This document shows, piece by piece, positions 27,385 through 36,546 of a stretch of 64,000 nt of DNA. Below the pieces are notes generated by a model. The model made no database searches, had not been told where the DNA came from, and saw only the letters and a list, made by a program, of their open reading frames with translations. Positions within the stretch are counted from its first letter, which is position 1; each line of letters opens with the position of its first letter. Origin of the DNA: Cupriavidus taiwanensis LMG 19424 (lineage in GTDB: Bacteria; Pseudomonadota; Gammaproteobacteria; Burkholderiales; Burkholderiaceae); the NCBI RefSeq assembly GCF_000069785.1, contig NC_010530.1, positions 242,001 to 306,000 on the forward strand, given 5' to 3'. A program made the translations under genes and the position numbers.

Positions 27385-29412
27385 GTGACTCAGGACGCCA
27401 TGTCTGTCGATATCGATATCACTCAGTTTTACCAGACCTTCTTCGAGGAAGCCGAAGAGCTGCTCGTCGAAATGGAGCAGCTGCTGCTCGGCCTGGACAT
27501 CGAGGCGCCCGATGCCGAGCACCTGAACGCGATCTTCCGCGCCGCGCATTCGATCAAGGGTGGTGCCGCCACCTTCGGCTTCGCCGCGCTGACCGAGACC
27601 ACCCACATCTTCGAGAACCTGCTGGACCGCACGCGCCGGCAGGAACTGGCGTTGACCAGGACCATCATCGACACCTTTCTGGAAACCAAGGACGTGTTGC
27701 AAGACCAGCTCAACGCCTACCGCAACGGCACCGAACCCGATCCGGAAACGCTGGCGCGCATCTGCGCCGTGCTGCAGCAGCTGGCGCAGGAAGCGGCCGG
27801 CCATGACGCGGCCCCGGCTCCTGCTCCGGCGCCCGCACCGGTCGCGGCCGCCGCGCCCGCAGCTGCACCCGCTGGCGGCGGCCTGAAGATCCGCCTGATC
27901 AAGGTCTCGGCCTCCGACCAGGCGCTGCTGCGCGAAGAACTGGCCAACCTGGGCGATATCACCGGCCAGCAGGAAACCAATGGCGAACTGGTGGTTTGGC
28001 TCAACACCCAATGCAGCGCCGACGACATCATCGCGGTGTGCTGCTTCGTGATCGACATCGACCAGATCGTGATCGAAGCCGCGGCCGGTGCGCCGGCGGC
28101 GGCGCCGGCCCCGGCCCCGGCAGAAGTTGCCGTTCCCGCGCCCGCGCCAGTGGCTGCTGCACCCGCGCCGGCCCCCGCCGCGCGCGAGAAGGCCAAGGCC
28201 GCCCCGGCCCCAGCGCCCGCGCACGGCGAAGGCTCCATCCGCGTGCCCACCGAGAAGGTCGACCAGATCATCAACCTGGTCGGCGAACTGGTGATCACCC
28301 AGTCGATGCTGGCGCAGACCGCCTCGTCGCTGGACCCGGTGCTGTTCGACCGCCTGTTCTCCGGCATGGGCCAGCTCGAGCGCAACGCGCGCGACCTGCA
28401 GGAAGCGGTGATGTCGATCCGCATGATGCCGATGGACTATGTGTTCTCGCGCTTCCCGCGGCTGGTGCGCGACCTGGCCAGCAAGCTCGGCAAGCAGATT
28501 GACCTGGTCACCTTCGGCAAGGCCACCGAGCTGGACAAGAGCCTGATCGAACGCATCATCGACCCGCTGACGCACCTGGTGCGCAACAGCCTGGACCACG
28601 GCATCGAAACCCCCGACAAGCGCGTCGCCGCCGGCAAGGACCCGACCGGCCAGCTGATCCTGTCCGCGCAGCACCATGGCGGCAATATCGTCATCGAAGT
28701 CAGCGACGACGGCGGTGGCCTGAACCGCGAGCGCATCCTGGCCAAGGCCATCCAGAACGGCCTGCCGGTGTCCGAGACCATCACCGACGAGGAAGTCTGG
28801 CAGCTGATCTTCGCGCCGGGCTTCTCCACGGCCGAAGTCATCACCGACGTGTCTGGCCGCGGCGTCGGTATGGACGTGGTCAAGCGCAACATCCAGGAGA
28901 TGGGCGGGCACGTGCAGATCAGCTCGCGCCCGGGCCTGGGCACCACCATCCGCATCGTGCTGCCGCTGACGCTGGCGATCCTGGACGGCATGTCGGTCAA
29001 GGTGGGCGAAGAGACCTTCATCCTGCCGCTGAATTGCGTGATGGAGTCGCTGCAGCCCAAGGCCGAGGACGTGCATACCGCCGCCAACTCGGACCGCGTC
29101 ATGCATGTGCGTGGCGAGTACCTGCCGCTGCTGGAGATGCACCGCGTGTTCAACGTCGCGGACGCGCTGCAGGAGCCCACACAAGGCATCGCCGTGATCC
29201 TGCAGGCCGAAGGCAAGCGCTTCGCGCTGCTGGTGGACCAGCTGATCGGCCAGCACCAGGTGGTGCTGAAAAACCTGGAAACCAACTACCGCAAGGTGCC
29301 GTGCATTTCCGCGGCCACCATCCTTGGCGACGGCAGCGTGGCGCTGATCGTCGATGTCGGCGCGCTGCAGCGCACCGGCGTGCGCCGGCAGGAACCGGCG
29401 CTGCAGCAGTAA
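27385..29412 (+). CDS. cheA: Chemotaxis histidine kinase CheA
   Basis: A 675-residue kinase phosphorylating CheY and CheB. Domains: P1 phosphotransfer about 1-115 with H55 (FRAAHSIKGGAATFG); Ala/Pro linker; P2 response-regulator docking about 170-235; a second Ala/Pro linker; P3 dimerisation about 285-350; P4 ATPase about 350-535 with the N box HLVRNSLDHGIE, G1 DDGGGLNRERI and G2 SGRGVGMDVV; P5 CheW-like about 540-670. It starts at GTG 27385 with AGGAA nearby, or possibly at ATG 27400 five codons in. cheW follows by 24 bases. Confidence 0.95.
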   Translation: MTQDAMSVDIDITQFYQTFFEEAEELLVEMEQLLLGLDIEAPDAEHLNAIFRAAHSIKGGAATFGFAALTETTHIFENLLDRTRRQELALTRTIIDTFLETKDVLQDQLNAYRNGTEPDPETLARICAVLQQLAQEAAGHDAAPAPAPAPAPVAAAAPAAAPAGGGLKIRLIKVSASDQALLREELANLGDITGQQETNGELVVWLNTQCSADDIIAVCCFVIDIDQIVIEAAAGAPAAAPAPAPAEVAVPAPAPVAAAPAPAPAAREKAKAAPAPAPAHGEGSIRVPTEKVDQIINLVGELVITQSMLAQTASSLDPVLFDRLFSGMGQLERNARDLQEAVMSIRMMPMDYVFSRFPRLVRDLASKLGKQIDLVTFGKATELDKSLIERIIDPLTHLVRNSLDHGIETPDKRVAAGKDPTGQLILSAQHHGGNIVIEVSDDGGGLNRERILAKAIQNGLPVSETITDEEVWQLIFAPGFSTAEVITDVSGRGVGMDVVKRNIQEMGGHVQISSRPGLGTTIRIVLPLTLAILDGMSVKVGEETFILPLNCVMESLQPKAEDVHTAANSDRVMHVRGEYLPLLEMHRVFNVADALQEPTQGIAVILQAEGKRFALLVDQLIGQHQVVLKNLETNYRKVPCISAATILGDGSVALIVDVGALQRTGVRRQEPALQQ

Positions 29413-29436
29413 TCGATCACAGGAGAACAAGAGATC

Positions 29437-29931
29437 ATGGCCGGCATCGGACACATCGATACCCCCGGAAGCGACGCTTCGGGCCAGGAGTTCCTGGTCT
29501 TCACGCTGGGGTCGGAGGAATACGGCATCGACATCCTCAAGGTGCAGGAGATCCGCAGCTACGAGACCGTCACGCGCATCTCCAGCGCGCCCGACTTCAT
29601 CAAGGGCGTGACCAACCTGCGCGGTGTGATCGTACCCATCGTCGACCTGCGGCTGAAGTTCCGCCTCGGCAACGTGCGCTACGACCACCAGACCGTGGTC
29701 ATCATCCTCAACGTGGCCGGCCGCGTGGTCGGCATCGTGGTGGACGGCGTGTCGGACGTGCTGACGCTGACCGGCGAGGCGATCAAGCCCGCGCCGGAAT
29801 TCGGCGTGTCGATCTCGACCGAGCACCTGACCGGCCTGGGCACCATCGACGGCCGCATGCTGGTGCTGATCGACATCGAGAAGCTGATGACCAGCCCCGA
29901 GATGGCACTGGTCGAAGCCGATTACGCCTGA
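29437..29931 (+). CDS. cheW: CheW chemotaxis adaptor (second copy, in che operon)
   Basis: A 164-residue CheW that couples receptors to CheA. It shows [50 protein letters not shown] and [22 protein letters not shown], matching the first CheW closely but with a different tail. It is preceded by AGGAGAA at 29421-29427. Because it sits directly behind cheA, it is probably the main coupling protein. A repeat unit separates it from cheR. Confidence 0.94.
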   Translation: MAGIGHIDTPGSDASGQEFLVFTLGSEEYGIDILKVQEIRSYETVTRISSAPDFIKGVTNLRGVIVPIVDLRLKFRLGNVRYDHQTVVIILNVAGRVVGIVVDGVSDVLTLTGEAIKPAPEFGVSISTEHLTGLGTIDGRMLVLIDIEKLMTSPEMALVEADYA

Positions 29932-29979
29932 CCTTGCATCTATTGATGGTTCCGAACTTCACCGCATCTCTTTTCGCTT

Positions 29980-30047
29980 GTCGTTCCCGCGCAGGCGGGA
30001 ACCCAGTGGCTTTAAAGACGCTGGATTCCCGCCTGCGCGGGAATGAC
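29980..30047 (+). repeat. dRS3-like paired-hairpin repeat, copy 3 (cheW-cheR gap)
   Basis: The shortest and cleanest copy: hairpin TTCCCGC-GCAG-GCGGGAA, then CCCAGTGGCTTTAAAGACGC, then TTCCCGC-CTGC-GCGGGAA. It shows that 68 bases are the basic unit. Confidence 0.88.
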
Positions 30048-30121
30048 GGTGGCGATTTCTGCGTTATCGCAAATCCGGAACAACACAGCAGCGCAGGCCT
30101 GAACCACATCCGAAGCCAGCC

Positions 30122-31054
30122 ATGACGCCGTTTCGCACTGCCGCCAGCGCTCGCGCCAGCCTCCAGGGGCTGGAGGGAGCAGTCGCCGCGCCGGCCGCCC
30201 TGCTGCGGCGCGACGACGCGCGTGACTTCCTGCTGACCGAGCGGGACTTCGAGCAGATCCGCACGCTGATCCACCGGCGCGCCGGCATCTCGCTGGGCAG
30301 CCACAAGCGCGAGATGGTCTACAGCCGGCTCGCGCGCCGGCTGCGCACGCTGCAGCTAAGCGACTTCGCCTCATACCTGGCGCTGCTGGAGGCGGATGAC
30401 CGCTCGCCGGAGTGGGAGTTCTTCACCAACGCGCTGACGACCAACCTGACCTCGTTCTTCCGCGAGGCGCACCACTTCCCGCTGCTAGCCGAGCATGCCA
30501 AACAGATTGGGCGCCCCTACAGCGTCTGGTGCTCGGCCGCTTCCACCGGCGAAGAACCGTACTCGATCGCCATCACCCTGGCCGAGGCGCTGGGCGACCG
30601 CGCCGGCACCGTGCTGGCCACCGACATCGACACCCAGGTACTGGCCAAGGCCCGCAGCGGCGTCTACACCGCCGACCAGGTGGCGCGGCTGTCGCCGGAG
30701 CGGCTCAAGCGTTTCTTCCTGAAGGGCACCGGCCCGCGCACCGGCTCGGTCAAGGTCAAGCCGGAACTGGCCGCCACCATCGCGTTCGAGCCGCTGAACC
30801 TGCTCGCCCCCGACTGGGGCATCCGCGAACAGTTCGACGCCATCTTCTGCCGCAACGTGATGATCTACTTCGACAAGCCGACCCAGGGCCGCATCCTGGA
30901 GCGCTTCGTGCCGCTGCTCAAGCCGCACGGGCTGCTGTTCGCCGGCCATTCGGAGAACTTCTCCTACGTCACGCGCGCGTTCCAGCTGCGCGGGCAGACC
31001 GTCTATGAACTGGCACCGGGCGCGCTGTCCGCGGCCGGTCGGGGCAGGCCGTAA
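30122..31054 (+). CDS. cheR: Chemoreceptor methyltransferase CheR
   Basis: A 310-residue AdoMet-dependent enzyme that methylates receptor glutamates. The N-terminal helical domain is about 30-110 (FEQIRTLIHRRAGISLGSHKREMVYSRLARRLR). The methyltransferase domain carries the VWCSAASTGEEPYSIAI AdoMet motif (about 135-152), ATDIDTQVLAKARSGVY and FDAIFCRNVMIYFDK. The beta subdomain that binds the receptor pentapeptide is present, in line with the DWSAF receptor ends here. The stop overlaps the cheD start by one base. Confidence 0.94.
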   Translation: MTPFRTAASARASLQGLEGAVAAPAALLRRDDARDFLLTERDFEQIRTLIHRRAGISLGSHKREMVYSRLARRLRTLQLSDFASYLALLEADDRSPEWEFFTNALTTNLTSFFREAHHFPLLAEHAKQIGRPYSVWCSAASTGEEPYSIAITLAEALGDRAGTVLATDIDTQVLAKARSGVYTADQVARLSPERLKRFFLKGTGPRTGSVKVKPELAATIAFEPLNLLAPDWGIREQFDAIFCRNVMIYFDKPTQGRILERFVPLLKPHGLLFAGHSENFSYVTRAFQLRGQTVYELAPGALSAAGRGRP

Positions 31055-31704
31055 TGCGCACGCCCCACCTGCCCGAAGCGCTGGCCACGCGCACCTACTT
31101 CGACCGCGAGTTCGGCAAGCAGGCCATCAAGCTGCTGCCCAACGAGTACTACGTGACGCGCGACGACGTGGTGCTGACCACCGTGCTGGGCTCTTGCGTG
31201 GCCGCCTGCATCCGCGACGAGGTGGCCGGCGTCGGCGGCATGAACCACTTCATGCTGCCGGACGACGACGGCAGCGCCGACCGCATGCTGTCGGCATCGA
31301 TGCGCTACGGCAGCTATGCGCTGGAAGTGCTGATCAACGAACTGCTCAAGATGGGCGCGCGCCGCGAGCGGCTGGAGGCCAAGGTCTTCGGCGGAGGCGC
31401 GGTGCTGGCCAACATGACCACGCTGAACATCGGCGACCGCAACGCGGACTTCGTGCTGCGCTACCTGAAAGCCGAAGAGGTGCGCGTGGCGGCGCAAGAC
31501 CTGCGCGGCCCGCATGCGCGCCGCGTCAGCTATTTCCCGATCGGCGGGCTGGCGCTGGTGCGCCGCCTGACGCGGCAGGACGATCAGGTTTCGGTGGCGC
31601 GCGAGGAACGCGCGCTGGCGCGGGCCATTGCCACCTCGGCGCGCGAACCATCGCGCTCGCCGGAACTGTTTGCGCGGCAGACGTACTCGCGCCCGCTTCC
31701 CTGA
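31054..31704 (+). CDS. cheD: Chemoreceptor glutamine deamidase CheD
   Basis: A 216-residue deamidase that converts receptor glutamines to glutamates. The Thr-Cys-His triad region is visible in [12 protein letters not shown] (about residues 46-57) and GGMNHFMLP (about 63-71). The [12 protein letters not shown] segment is also family-typical. Its start overlaps cheR and cheB follows by 22 bases, so adaptation enzymes are made together. The tail after residue 185 is Arg/Ala-rich and probably disordered. Confidence 0.92.
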   Translation: MRTPHLPEALATRTYFDREFGKQAIKLLPNEYYVTRDDVVLTTVLGSCVAACIRDEVAGVGGMNHFMLPDDDGSADRMLSASMRYGSYALEVLINELLKMGARRERLEAKVFGGGAVLANMTTLNIGDRNADFVLRYLKAEEVRVAAQDLRGPHARRVSYFPIGGLALVRRLTRQDDQVSVAREERALARAIATSAREPSRSPELFARQTYSRPLP

Positions 31705-31726
31705 AACCCTACAAGCACGACCAATC

Positions 31727-32809
31727 ATGACTGCCGCCAAGATCAAGGTGCTCTGCGTGGACGACTCCGCGCTGATCCGCAGCCTGATGACGGAGATCAT
31801 CAACAGCCAGCCCGACATGGAAGTGGTCGGCACCGCGCCCGACCCGCTGGTCGCGCGCGACCTGATCAAGCGCCTGAACCCCGACGTGCTGACGCTCGAC
31901 GTCGAAATGCCGCGCATGGACGGCCTGGACTTTCTGGAGCGGCTGATGCGGCTGCGGCCGATGCCGGTGCTGATGGTGTCGTCGCTGACCGAGCGCGGCT
32001 CCGAAATCACCATGCGCGCGCTTGAGCTGGGTGCGGTGGACTTCGTCACCAAGCCCAAGCTGGGCATCCGCGACGGGCTGCTCGAATACACCGACACCAT
32101 TGCCGACAAGCTGCGCGCGGCATCGCGCGCGCGCGTGCGCGCGGCCACGCCATCGGCCGCGCCCGCAGCCACTGGCACCGCGCCAGTGCCGATGCTGCGC
32201 AGCCCGCTGCTGTCGACCGAGAAGCTGATCATCCTGGGCGCCTCCACCGGCGGCACCGAGGCCATCAAGGAATTCCTGATGCCGCTGCCGCCCGACAGCC
32301 CCGCGGTGATGATCGTCCAGCATATGCCGGCCGGCTTCACGCGATCATTCGCGCAGCGGCTGGATGGCCTGTGCCGTATCACCGTGAAGGAAGCCGAGCA
32401 CGGCGAGCGCGTGCTGCCGGGCCATGCGTATATCGCGCCCGGCGACTCGCACCTGCTGCTGGCGCGCAGCGGCGCCAACTACGTCGCGCACCTGTCGCAG
32501 GAGGCGCCGGTCAACCGGCATCGCCCGTCGGTGGACGTGCTGTTCGATTCCGCCGCGCAGCACGGCGGCAAGAACGTGATCGGCGTGATCCTGACCGGCA
32601 TGGGCAAGGACGGCGCACGCGGCATGCTGCGCATGCGCGAGGCCGGCGCCTACAACCTGGCGCAGGACGAACAAAGCTGCATCGTGTTTGGCATGCCGAA
32701 GGAGGCGATCGCCGCCGGCGGCGTGCATGAAGTCGTGCCTTTGCCGGCGATGACCCAGCGCGTGATGGCGCGCCTGGCCACGTACGGCACGCGCGCGCAA
32801 CGCGTCTAG
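31727..32809 (+). CDS. cheB: Chemotaxis methylesterase CheB
   Basis: A 360-residue receptor methylesterase/deamidase switched on by CheA. The receiver domain is about 1-125 with D12-D13 and D58 ([12 protein letters not shown]). The linker is Ala/Arg-rich. The catalytic domain is about 165-350 with the Ser in [10 protein letters not shown], the His in QHMPAGFT and the Asp in [10 protein letters not shown]. The start at 31727 gives the standard receiver N-terminus. Longer upstream reading overlaps cheD and is not supported. Confidence 0.95.
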   Translation: MTAAKIKVLCVDDSALIRSLMTEIINSQPDMEVVGTAPDPLVARDLIKRLNPDVLTLDVEMPRMDGLDFLERLMRLRPMPVLMVSSLTERGSEITMRALELGAVDFVTKPKLGIRDGLLEYTDTIADKLRAASRARVRAATPSAAPAATGTAPVPMLRSPLLSTEKLIILGASTGGTEAIKEFLMPLPPDSPAVMIVQHMPAGFTRSFAQRLDGLCRITVKEAEHGERVLPGHAYIAPGDSHLLLARSGANYVAHLSQEAPVNRHRPSVDVLFDSAAQHGGKNVIGVILTGMGKDGARGMLRMREAGAYNLAQDEQSCIVFGMPKEAIAAGGVHEVVPLPAMTQRVMARLATYGTRAQRV

Positions 32810-32879
32810 TCGAGCCGGCAAGCCCAAACAACAAAGCCGGACCAACAAGTCATCACTGCATTTACCTGGAGCCCTTAAA

Positions 32880-33266
32880 GTGGACAAGAACATCAAGATC
32901 CTGGTCGTGGACGATTTCCCGACCATGCGCCGGATCATCCGCAACCTGCTCAAGGAGCTGGGTTTCGTCAACGTCGAGGAAGCCGAGGACGGCGGCGCCG
33001 GCCTGGAAAAGGCCAAGGACGGCAGCTTTCAGTTCGTGATCTCGGACTGGAACATGCCCAACATGGACGGCCTGTCGATGCTGCAGGCCATCCGCGCCGA
33101 CGCCAACATCGGCAAGATCCCGGTGCTGATGGTCACCGCCGAGGCCAAGAAGGAAAACATCATCGCCGCGGCCCAGGCCGGCGCCAACGGCTACGTGGTC
33201 AAGCCCTTCACGGCCGCCACGCTGGACGAGAAGATCACCAAGATCTTCGAGAAGCTCGGCGGCTGA
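32880..33266 (+). CDS. cheY: Chemotaxis response regulator CheY
   Basis: A 128-residue receiver that, when phosphorylated by CheA, binds the flagellar switch to change rotation. The full set is present: D11-D12, D56 ([11 protein letters not shown]), T86, Y105 and K108. [27 protein letters not shown] matches enteric CheY closely. It starts with GTG at 32880 after TGGAG. cheZ lies 18 bases downstream. Confidence 0.96.
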   Translation: MDKNIKILVVDDFPTMRRIIRNLLKELGFVNVEEAEDGGAGLEKAKDGSFQFVISDWNMPNMDGLSMLQAIRADANIGKIPVLMVTAEAKKENIIAAAQAGANGYVVKPFTAATLDEKITKIFEKLGG

Positions 33267-33284
33267 GGCGGAGGCGCGTTTGTC

Positions 33285-33920
33285 ATGACCCCCACCCTGA
33301 GCAACGATTCCGCCGAACAACTGATCCTGCGCATCGGCAACCTGACGCGCATGCTGCGCGACAACATGCGCGAGCTCGGCCTGGACAAGGAAATCGAGCG
33401 CGCCGCGCAAGCCATCCCCGACGCGCGCGACCGCCTGAACTACATCGCCGCGATGACCGAGCAGGCCGCCGAACGCACGCTCAACGCGGTCGAACTGGCA
33501 CAGCCGATCCAGTCCGACATCGAACAGCAGGCCGAAACGCTGGACAAGCGCTGGGCCGCCTGGTTTGAAAAGCCGGTGGAACTGGCCGATGCGCGCTCGC
33601 TGGTACTGGACACCCGCGCCTTCCTGTCCGAGGTGCCCGGCCAGGCCCGCGCCACCAACAGCCACCTGCTCGACATCATGATGGCGCAGGACTTCCAGGA
33701 CCTGACCGGCCAGGTCATCAAGAAGATGATGGACATGATCCGCGCACTGGAGCAGGAACTGCTGCAGGTGCTGATCGACAACGTGCCGTCGGAGCGCCGC
33801 GTGGAAGTGCAGGCACCGTCCACGCTGATGAATGGGCCGCAGGTGAATCCGGAAGGGAAGCCGGACGTGGTGTCGGACCAGGCGCAGGTGGATGATTTGT
33901 TGGCTAGTTTGGGGTTTTGA
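33285..33920 (+). CDS. cheZ: CheY-P phosphatase CheZ
   Basis: A 211-residue phosphatase. The long helical hairpin covers about 30-165. The active-site segment MAQDFQDLTGQVIKKMMDMI holds the catalytic glutamine. The C-terminal peptide QAQVDDLLASLGF is the CheY-binding tail. Having both CheZ and CheD in one operon is normal for motile Burkholderiales. It is the last gene of the motAB-che operon; the accessory region begins after it. Confidence 0.95.
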   Translation: MTPTLSNDSAEQLILRIGNLTRMLRDNMRELGLDKEIERAAQAIPDARDRLNYIAAMTEQAAERTLNAVELAQPIQSDIEQQAETLDKRWAAWFEKPVELADARSLVLDTRAFLSEVPGQARATNSHLLDIMMAQDFQDLTGQVIKKMMDMIRALEQELLQVLIDNVPSERRVEVQAPSTLMNGPQVNPEGKPDVVSDQAQVDDLLASLGF

Positions 33921-33963
33921 AGTTTGAATAGCCCGCGGCATTTCGCGGTGCCACGTGTTTTCT

Positions 33964-33989
33964 CCCCTCTCCCGCTTGCGGGAGAGGGG
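33964..33989. repeat. Near-perfect 12-bp stem hairpin downstream of cheZ
   Basis: CCCCTCTCCCGC-TT-GCGGGAGAGGGG, 44 bases after the cheZ stop, followed by a purine-rich CGGGGGAGAGGG. There is no T-run, so classical termination is uncertain. The wording is that of a widespread proteobacterial intergenic repeat. It could protect or end the che transcript. Confidence 0.6.
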
Positions 33990-34148
33990 CGGGGGAGAGG
34001 GCCGGCGCATCCAGGAAGTCAACCGCATCAACACCTGCGCACCCCACTTCATCTCGGCAATCCGGCGATGAACGCTTTTTAAGAGTTTGCCCATACTCGC
34101 ACTTGCTGCGCCTCTTCATACTGGGTTCGTCGCTGCGGCGTGGCGACC

Positions 34149-34314
34149 GGGTTTAGCAGCCCGAATGGATTAGTGCCGAACGACCGCCGTCAGGCGGTAT
34201 CCTTACGTTCGCCGTGCCTGAGCACGCCCCTTCAATGGGCGGGCGCAGGCAGGGGAGCCTCCGGGCTCGCCGGCTCCTAATCCCCGGTCTGCTAACCCTG
34301 CCTTGCGCCCGCCC
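34149..34314 (+). ncRNA. Candidate structured leader RNA with two competing folds
   Basis: This stretch encodes nothing and is full of paired segments. GGGTTTAGCAG (34149-34159) pairs with CTGCTAACCC (34289-34298), and GGATTAG (34167-34173) with CTAATCC (34277-34283), closing a multi-branch domain. Inside are hairpins ACCGCC-GTCA-GGCGGT (34183-34198), GCCTG/CAGGC (34216-34250) and GGAGCC/GGCTCC (34254-34277). In addition, 34237-34254 can pair with 34296-34314 as an 18-bp helix with one bulged base, which would break the closing stem. It lies 154 bases before the short gene at 34468. It is a candidate cis-regulatory RNA or sRNA by inference. Confidence 0.55.
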
Positions 34315-34467
34315 ACCCCAATCAGCACCCGGGGAGCGGGACTGAACCTGTATGGTTAGGGGGTATTCCCATGCTTCAGTTCTTACTTGCCCATTCCGGG
34401 CGATTGGCAATCTCCAGTACCTTCACAATGCAGCAGCGTGCGCGGACCTCGTATGTGGAGGTGCGCC

Positions 34468-34758
34468 ATGTATAGCCATAGTCATCACGGTATTACCGCG
34501 GAACACAATGGTGTCGATATGCTCGTGACCGCTCATAGTCCGGGGGAGAATCCGTTGAGTCTTGCGGTGCAACGGGCGGCGCAGCTTCATGGGCTTCTGC
34601 TCATGGCTAGCGATCATGGGGCCTCGAGTCTGGATCCGGTGGATTTCGATCCGGCGACCTGGGAGAGCTTGCTTTCCCTCGCGGCCTGGCTGGCGCATGA
34701 GACGCAGGTGTTGAGTGAGCTGGCTGTGGTGCAGGGGCAGGGGTTGCAGGTTGAGTGA
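34468..34758 (+). CDS. Short orphan protein (96 aa), DUF3077/DUF6124-like
   Basis: A 96-residue soluble protein. The start at 34468 follows a strong GGAGGTG at 34457-34463. Two helical blocks are visible (NPLSLAVQRAAQLHGLLLMAS and TWESLLSLAAWLAHETQVLSELAVVQ). The size and the pattern of Ala-rich helices with a histidine in the last one resemble short DUF3077/DUF6124-type orphans that I recall mostly from Pseudomonas; this match is by memory only. The function is unknown. It sits directly behind the folded leader and in front of the defence-like genes. Confidence 0.7.
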   Translation: MYSHSHHGITAEHNGVDMLVTAHSPGENPLSLAVQRAAQLHGLLLMASDHGASSLDPVDFDPATWESLLSLAAWLAHETQVLSELAVVQGQGLQVE

Positions 34759-34761
34759 CGT

Positions 34762-34801
34762 TGGGGCGGGGTGTGCAGCCGTGTAATCGGCTGACGCCCC
34801 A
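34762..34801 (+). terminator. Nested hairpin after the 96-aa gene
   Basis: Outer stem TGGGGCG/CGCCCCA (34762-34768 with 34795-34801) and inner stem CAGCCG-TGTAAT-CGGCTG (34776-34793), starting 4 bases past the stop. No T-run follows, so it may be an RNA-stabilising end rather than an intrinsic terminator. Confidence 0.45.
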
Positions 34802-34871
34802 TCCATGGGAGTATGCGCGATTGGTTTTGGGACTGAGGGTCGCAGAACGACCCTGAGCGGACAATTAAAAA

Positions 34872-35093
34872 TCAGAGTTCGGCGTCCGCTTTGGTGAAAG
34901 CTCGGGCCGTTGCGGCGAGAAAATCGGTGGGATTTCGCATTGCAGATGAGACCTGAGCGTGGCACCAAGTAGTCGGGTCTGTGGCGCTATCTTGGGCGAT
35001 GCCCCGCCGCTTGTCAGGGCGGGGAATCTTCGTCGGACCGTCAGAATCTCGTCGTAGTAGAGCGGTTACCCATTGGGAAAACCGCTGCTTCAT
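34872..35093 (-). CDS. Putative small protein coupled to the winged-helix gene (73 aa)
   Basis: A 73-residue reading frame whose ATG overlaps the stop of the upstream minus-strand gene (shared TCAT on the plus strand at 35090-35093, i.e. ATGA). That arrangement suggests translational coupling. The protein is basic at the start (MKQRFSQWVTALLRRDSDG) and contains no recognised domain. It could be a third part of the kinase-helicase locus or a chance frame; the overlap is the only real support. Confidence 0.4.
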   Translation of the reverse strand: MKQRFSQWVTALLRRDSDGPTKIPRPDKRRGIAQDSATDPTTWCHAQVSSAMRNPTDFLAATARAFTKADAEL

Positions 35094-36535
35094 TTTGGTC
35101 TTGGTCGCGCACTGTTGCCGAACTTGGAAAGCAATCCGCAGTCATTGGGGCGGTCAAGGCCTGAGCTGCCTTTGATATAGGCGTTCACAAGCTGCCCGAC
35201 CGCCGCAACAACCTTCTGGTCGTCACTGATGAATCCAAGCGGAAGCGTGACAGGGTAGGTCCCTGGGATAGACATGTGATAGACAACTGCAACCAGCTCG
35301 CCCTCGAGGAGCATGATCTCGACATTTCCGCCAAGAAACCCTTCAATGAGTGCATGAGCTCTGTCCGTATAAGGATCAAGCTCCTGTTTCCATAACTTGG
35401 CGGCCTTGAAGTCGTCCGGCCCTGAAACAGGAAAGTAGATGGTCGGCAAGTAAAGGCTCTTCTCCTTCGTACTGGCTTTCCTGACGAAATCACTCAGAGC
35501 GGTGATCAACCGGATGCTCTTGGACCAGTACGGGTCGCTTGGTGCAAGCCAGAGAAATGAGCCTTGCCCAACATCCGTCTTGCTTTCAATTCTGGACTTT
35601 AGGGCAGGTGCCAGCTTCTTTTGCAGCAAGCCCCAATTGGCGTGCGAATAAATCGGACCGAGGAACGTGCTTCTTCCTTTGGGATTGTTCGATTCCAGTC
35701 GAAGAAGGTCGTCAAGGAACTGCAGATTGATGGCATTGCTCTTCGAGTCAAACAACTTCAGCGTATCGCTGTCACCAATCTGCGACATTGCCTTCGCAAT
35801 TTCCATCGAGTTGGCCGGTCTAGCGAGGCGATCAAGCTCAACAGTAATGCGTTCATGCACGTAATCTGAGCTGTTTAGGATCTCGAAGTCCTCTCGTTCG
35901 ACACTTCTGCCATCCGTGTCAAATTGGAACTTCACAGTAAGCCGAAGCGGCACCGCCCTGATCTTGTTGACGGAATTCACGGTGTAGACGCTGGGGAAAT
36001 CCTTCTCATCGTCAATCAGAGACTTCGAGAGAAAGCCCTGATGGAGTATCTGATTGAATTGACGCTGGAAGTGTTTCTCGACATGGAGCTCGCTCCTAGC
36101 CGCATTGTCATCATCAACGTCAAGCCGTACGCCAGCCTTCCATTTTTCCTGAGCTACATCCCTGCCCAGACACGTGAACGTCGCCAGGTCGAATGTAAGG
36201 CGTGCGCCACTATCCCGCAGAAGGGATAGACGGGGAACCTCGCCAACTTCGGTGAAATAACTGGCTGACTTCTCCGTGAGCGTCAATCGCGCACTCTCCG
36301 TGAGATTCAGTTCGTCGCGATTAACCAGATCCTGGATCGCCTCCTCTGCTTCCTTGCGACTAAATCCGAAGAAGGTGGCAATCTGGGATGTTGTCATGGG
36401 GGCCAGATGGACGAGTCGGAGAACGTATTCCCGAACGAAAGGCAGTCCCTTCTGAGTGACGTAGCAGAAGTTGATATTGAAGCGTTGCGCCGGCAACAGA
36501 AAATCAATCTCGTGATAAGTCGTCGTGTCTTCCAC
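35090..36535 (-). CDS. Winged-helix partner protein of the kinase-helicase gene (481 aa)
   Basis: A 481-residue protein of unknown family. About residues 35-95 look like a winged helix (VREYVLRLVHLAPMTTSQIATFFGFSRKEAEEAIQDLVNRDELNLTESARLTLTEKSASYF), so DNA or partner binding is plausible. The rest is mixed alpha/beta with no known catalytic motif; a late beta-rich part is GGNVEIMLLEGELVAVVYH. It starts with GTG at 36535, 11 bases after the helicase stop, with AAGGTGG as ribosome site, so the two genes form an operon. GC and codon use are lower and more mixed than in the backbone, suggesting transfer. Confidence 0.8.
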   Translation of the reverse strand: MEDTTTYHEIDFLLPAQRFNINFCYVTQKGLPFVREYVLRLVHLAPMTTSQIATFFGFSRKEAEEAIQDLVNRDELNLTESARLTLTEKSASYFTEVGEVPRLSLLRDSGARLTFDLATFTCLGRDVAQEKWKAGVRLDVDDDNAARSELHVEKHFQRQFNQILHQGFLSKSLIDDEKDFPSVYTVNSVNKIRAVPLRLTVKFQFDTDGRSVEREDFEILNSSDYVHERITVELDRLARPANSMEIAKAMSQIGDSDTLKLFDSKSNAINLQFLDDLLRLESNNPKGRSTFLGPIYSHANWGLLQKKLAPALKSRIESKTDVGQGSFLWLAPSDPYWSKSIRLITALSDFVRKASTKEKSLYLPTIYFPVSGPDDFKAAKLWKQELDPYTDRAHALIEGFLGGNVEIMLLEGELVAVVYHMSIPGTYPVTLPLGFISDDQKVVAAVGQLVNAYIKGSSGLDRPNDCGLLSKFGNSARPRPK

Positions 36536-36546
36536 TTCGGGCCACC

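Noticed and set aside
34149..34314. Retron non-coding RNA (msr-msd)
   Set aside because: There is strong folding with inverted ends, but no reverse transcriptase gene is encoded nearby.
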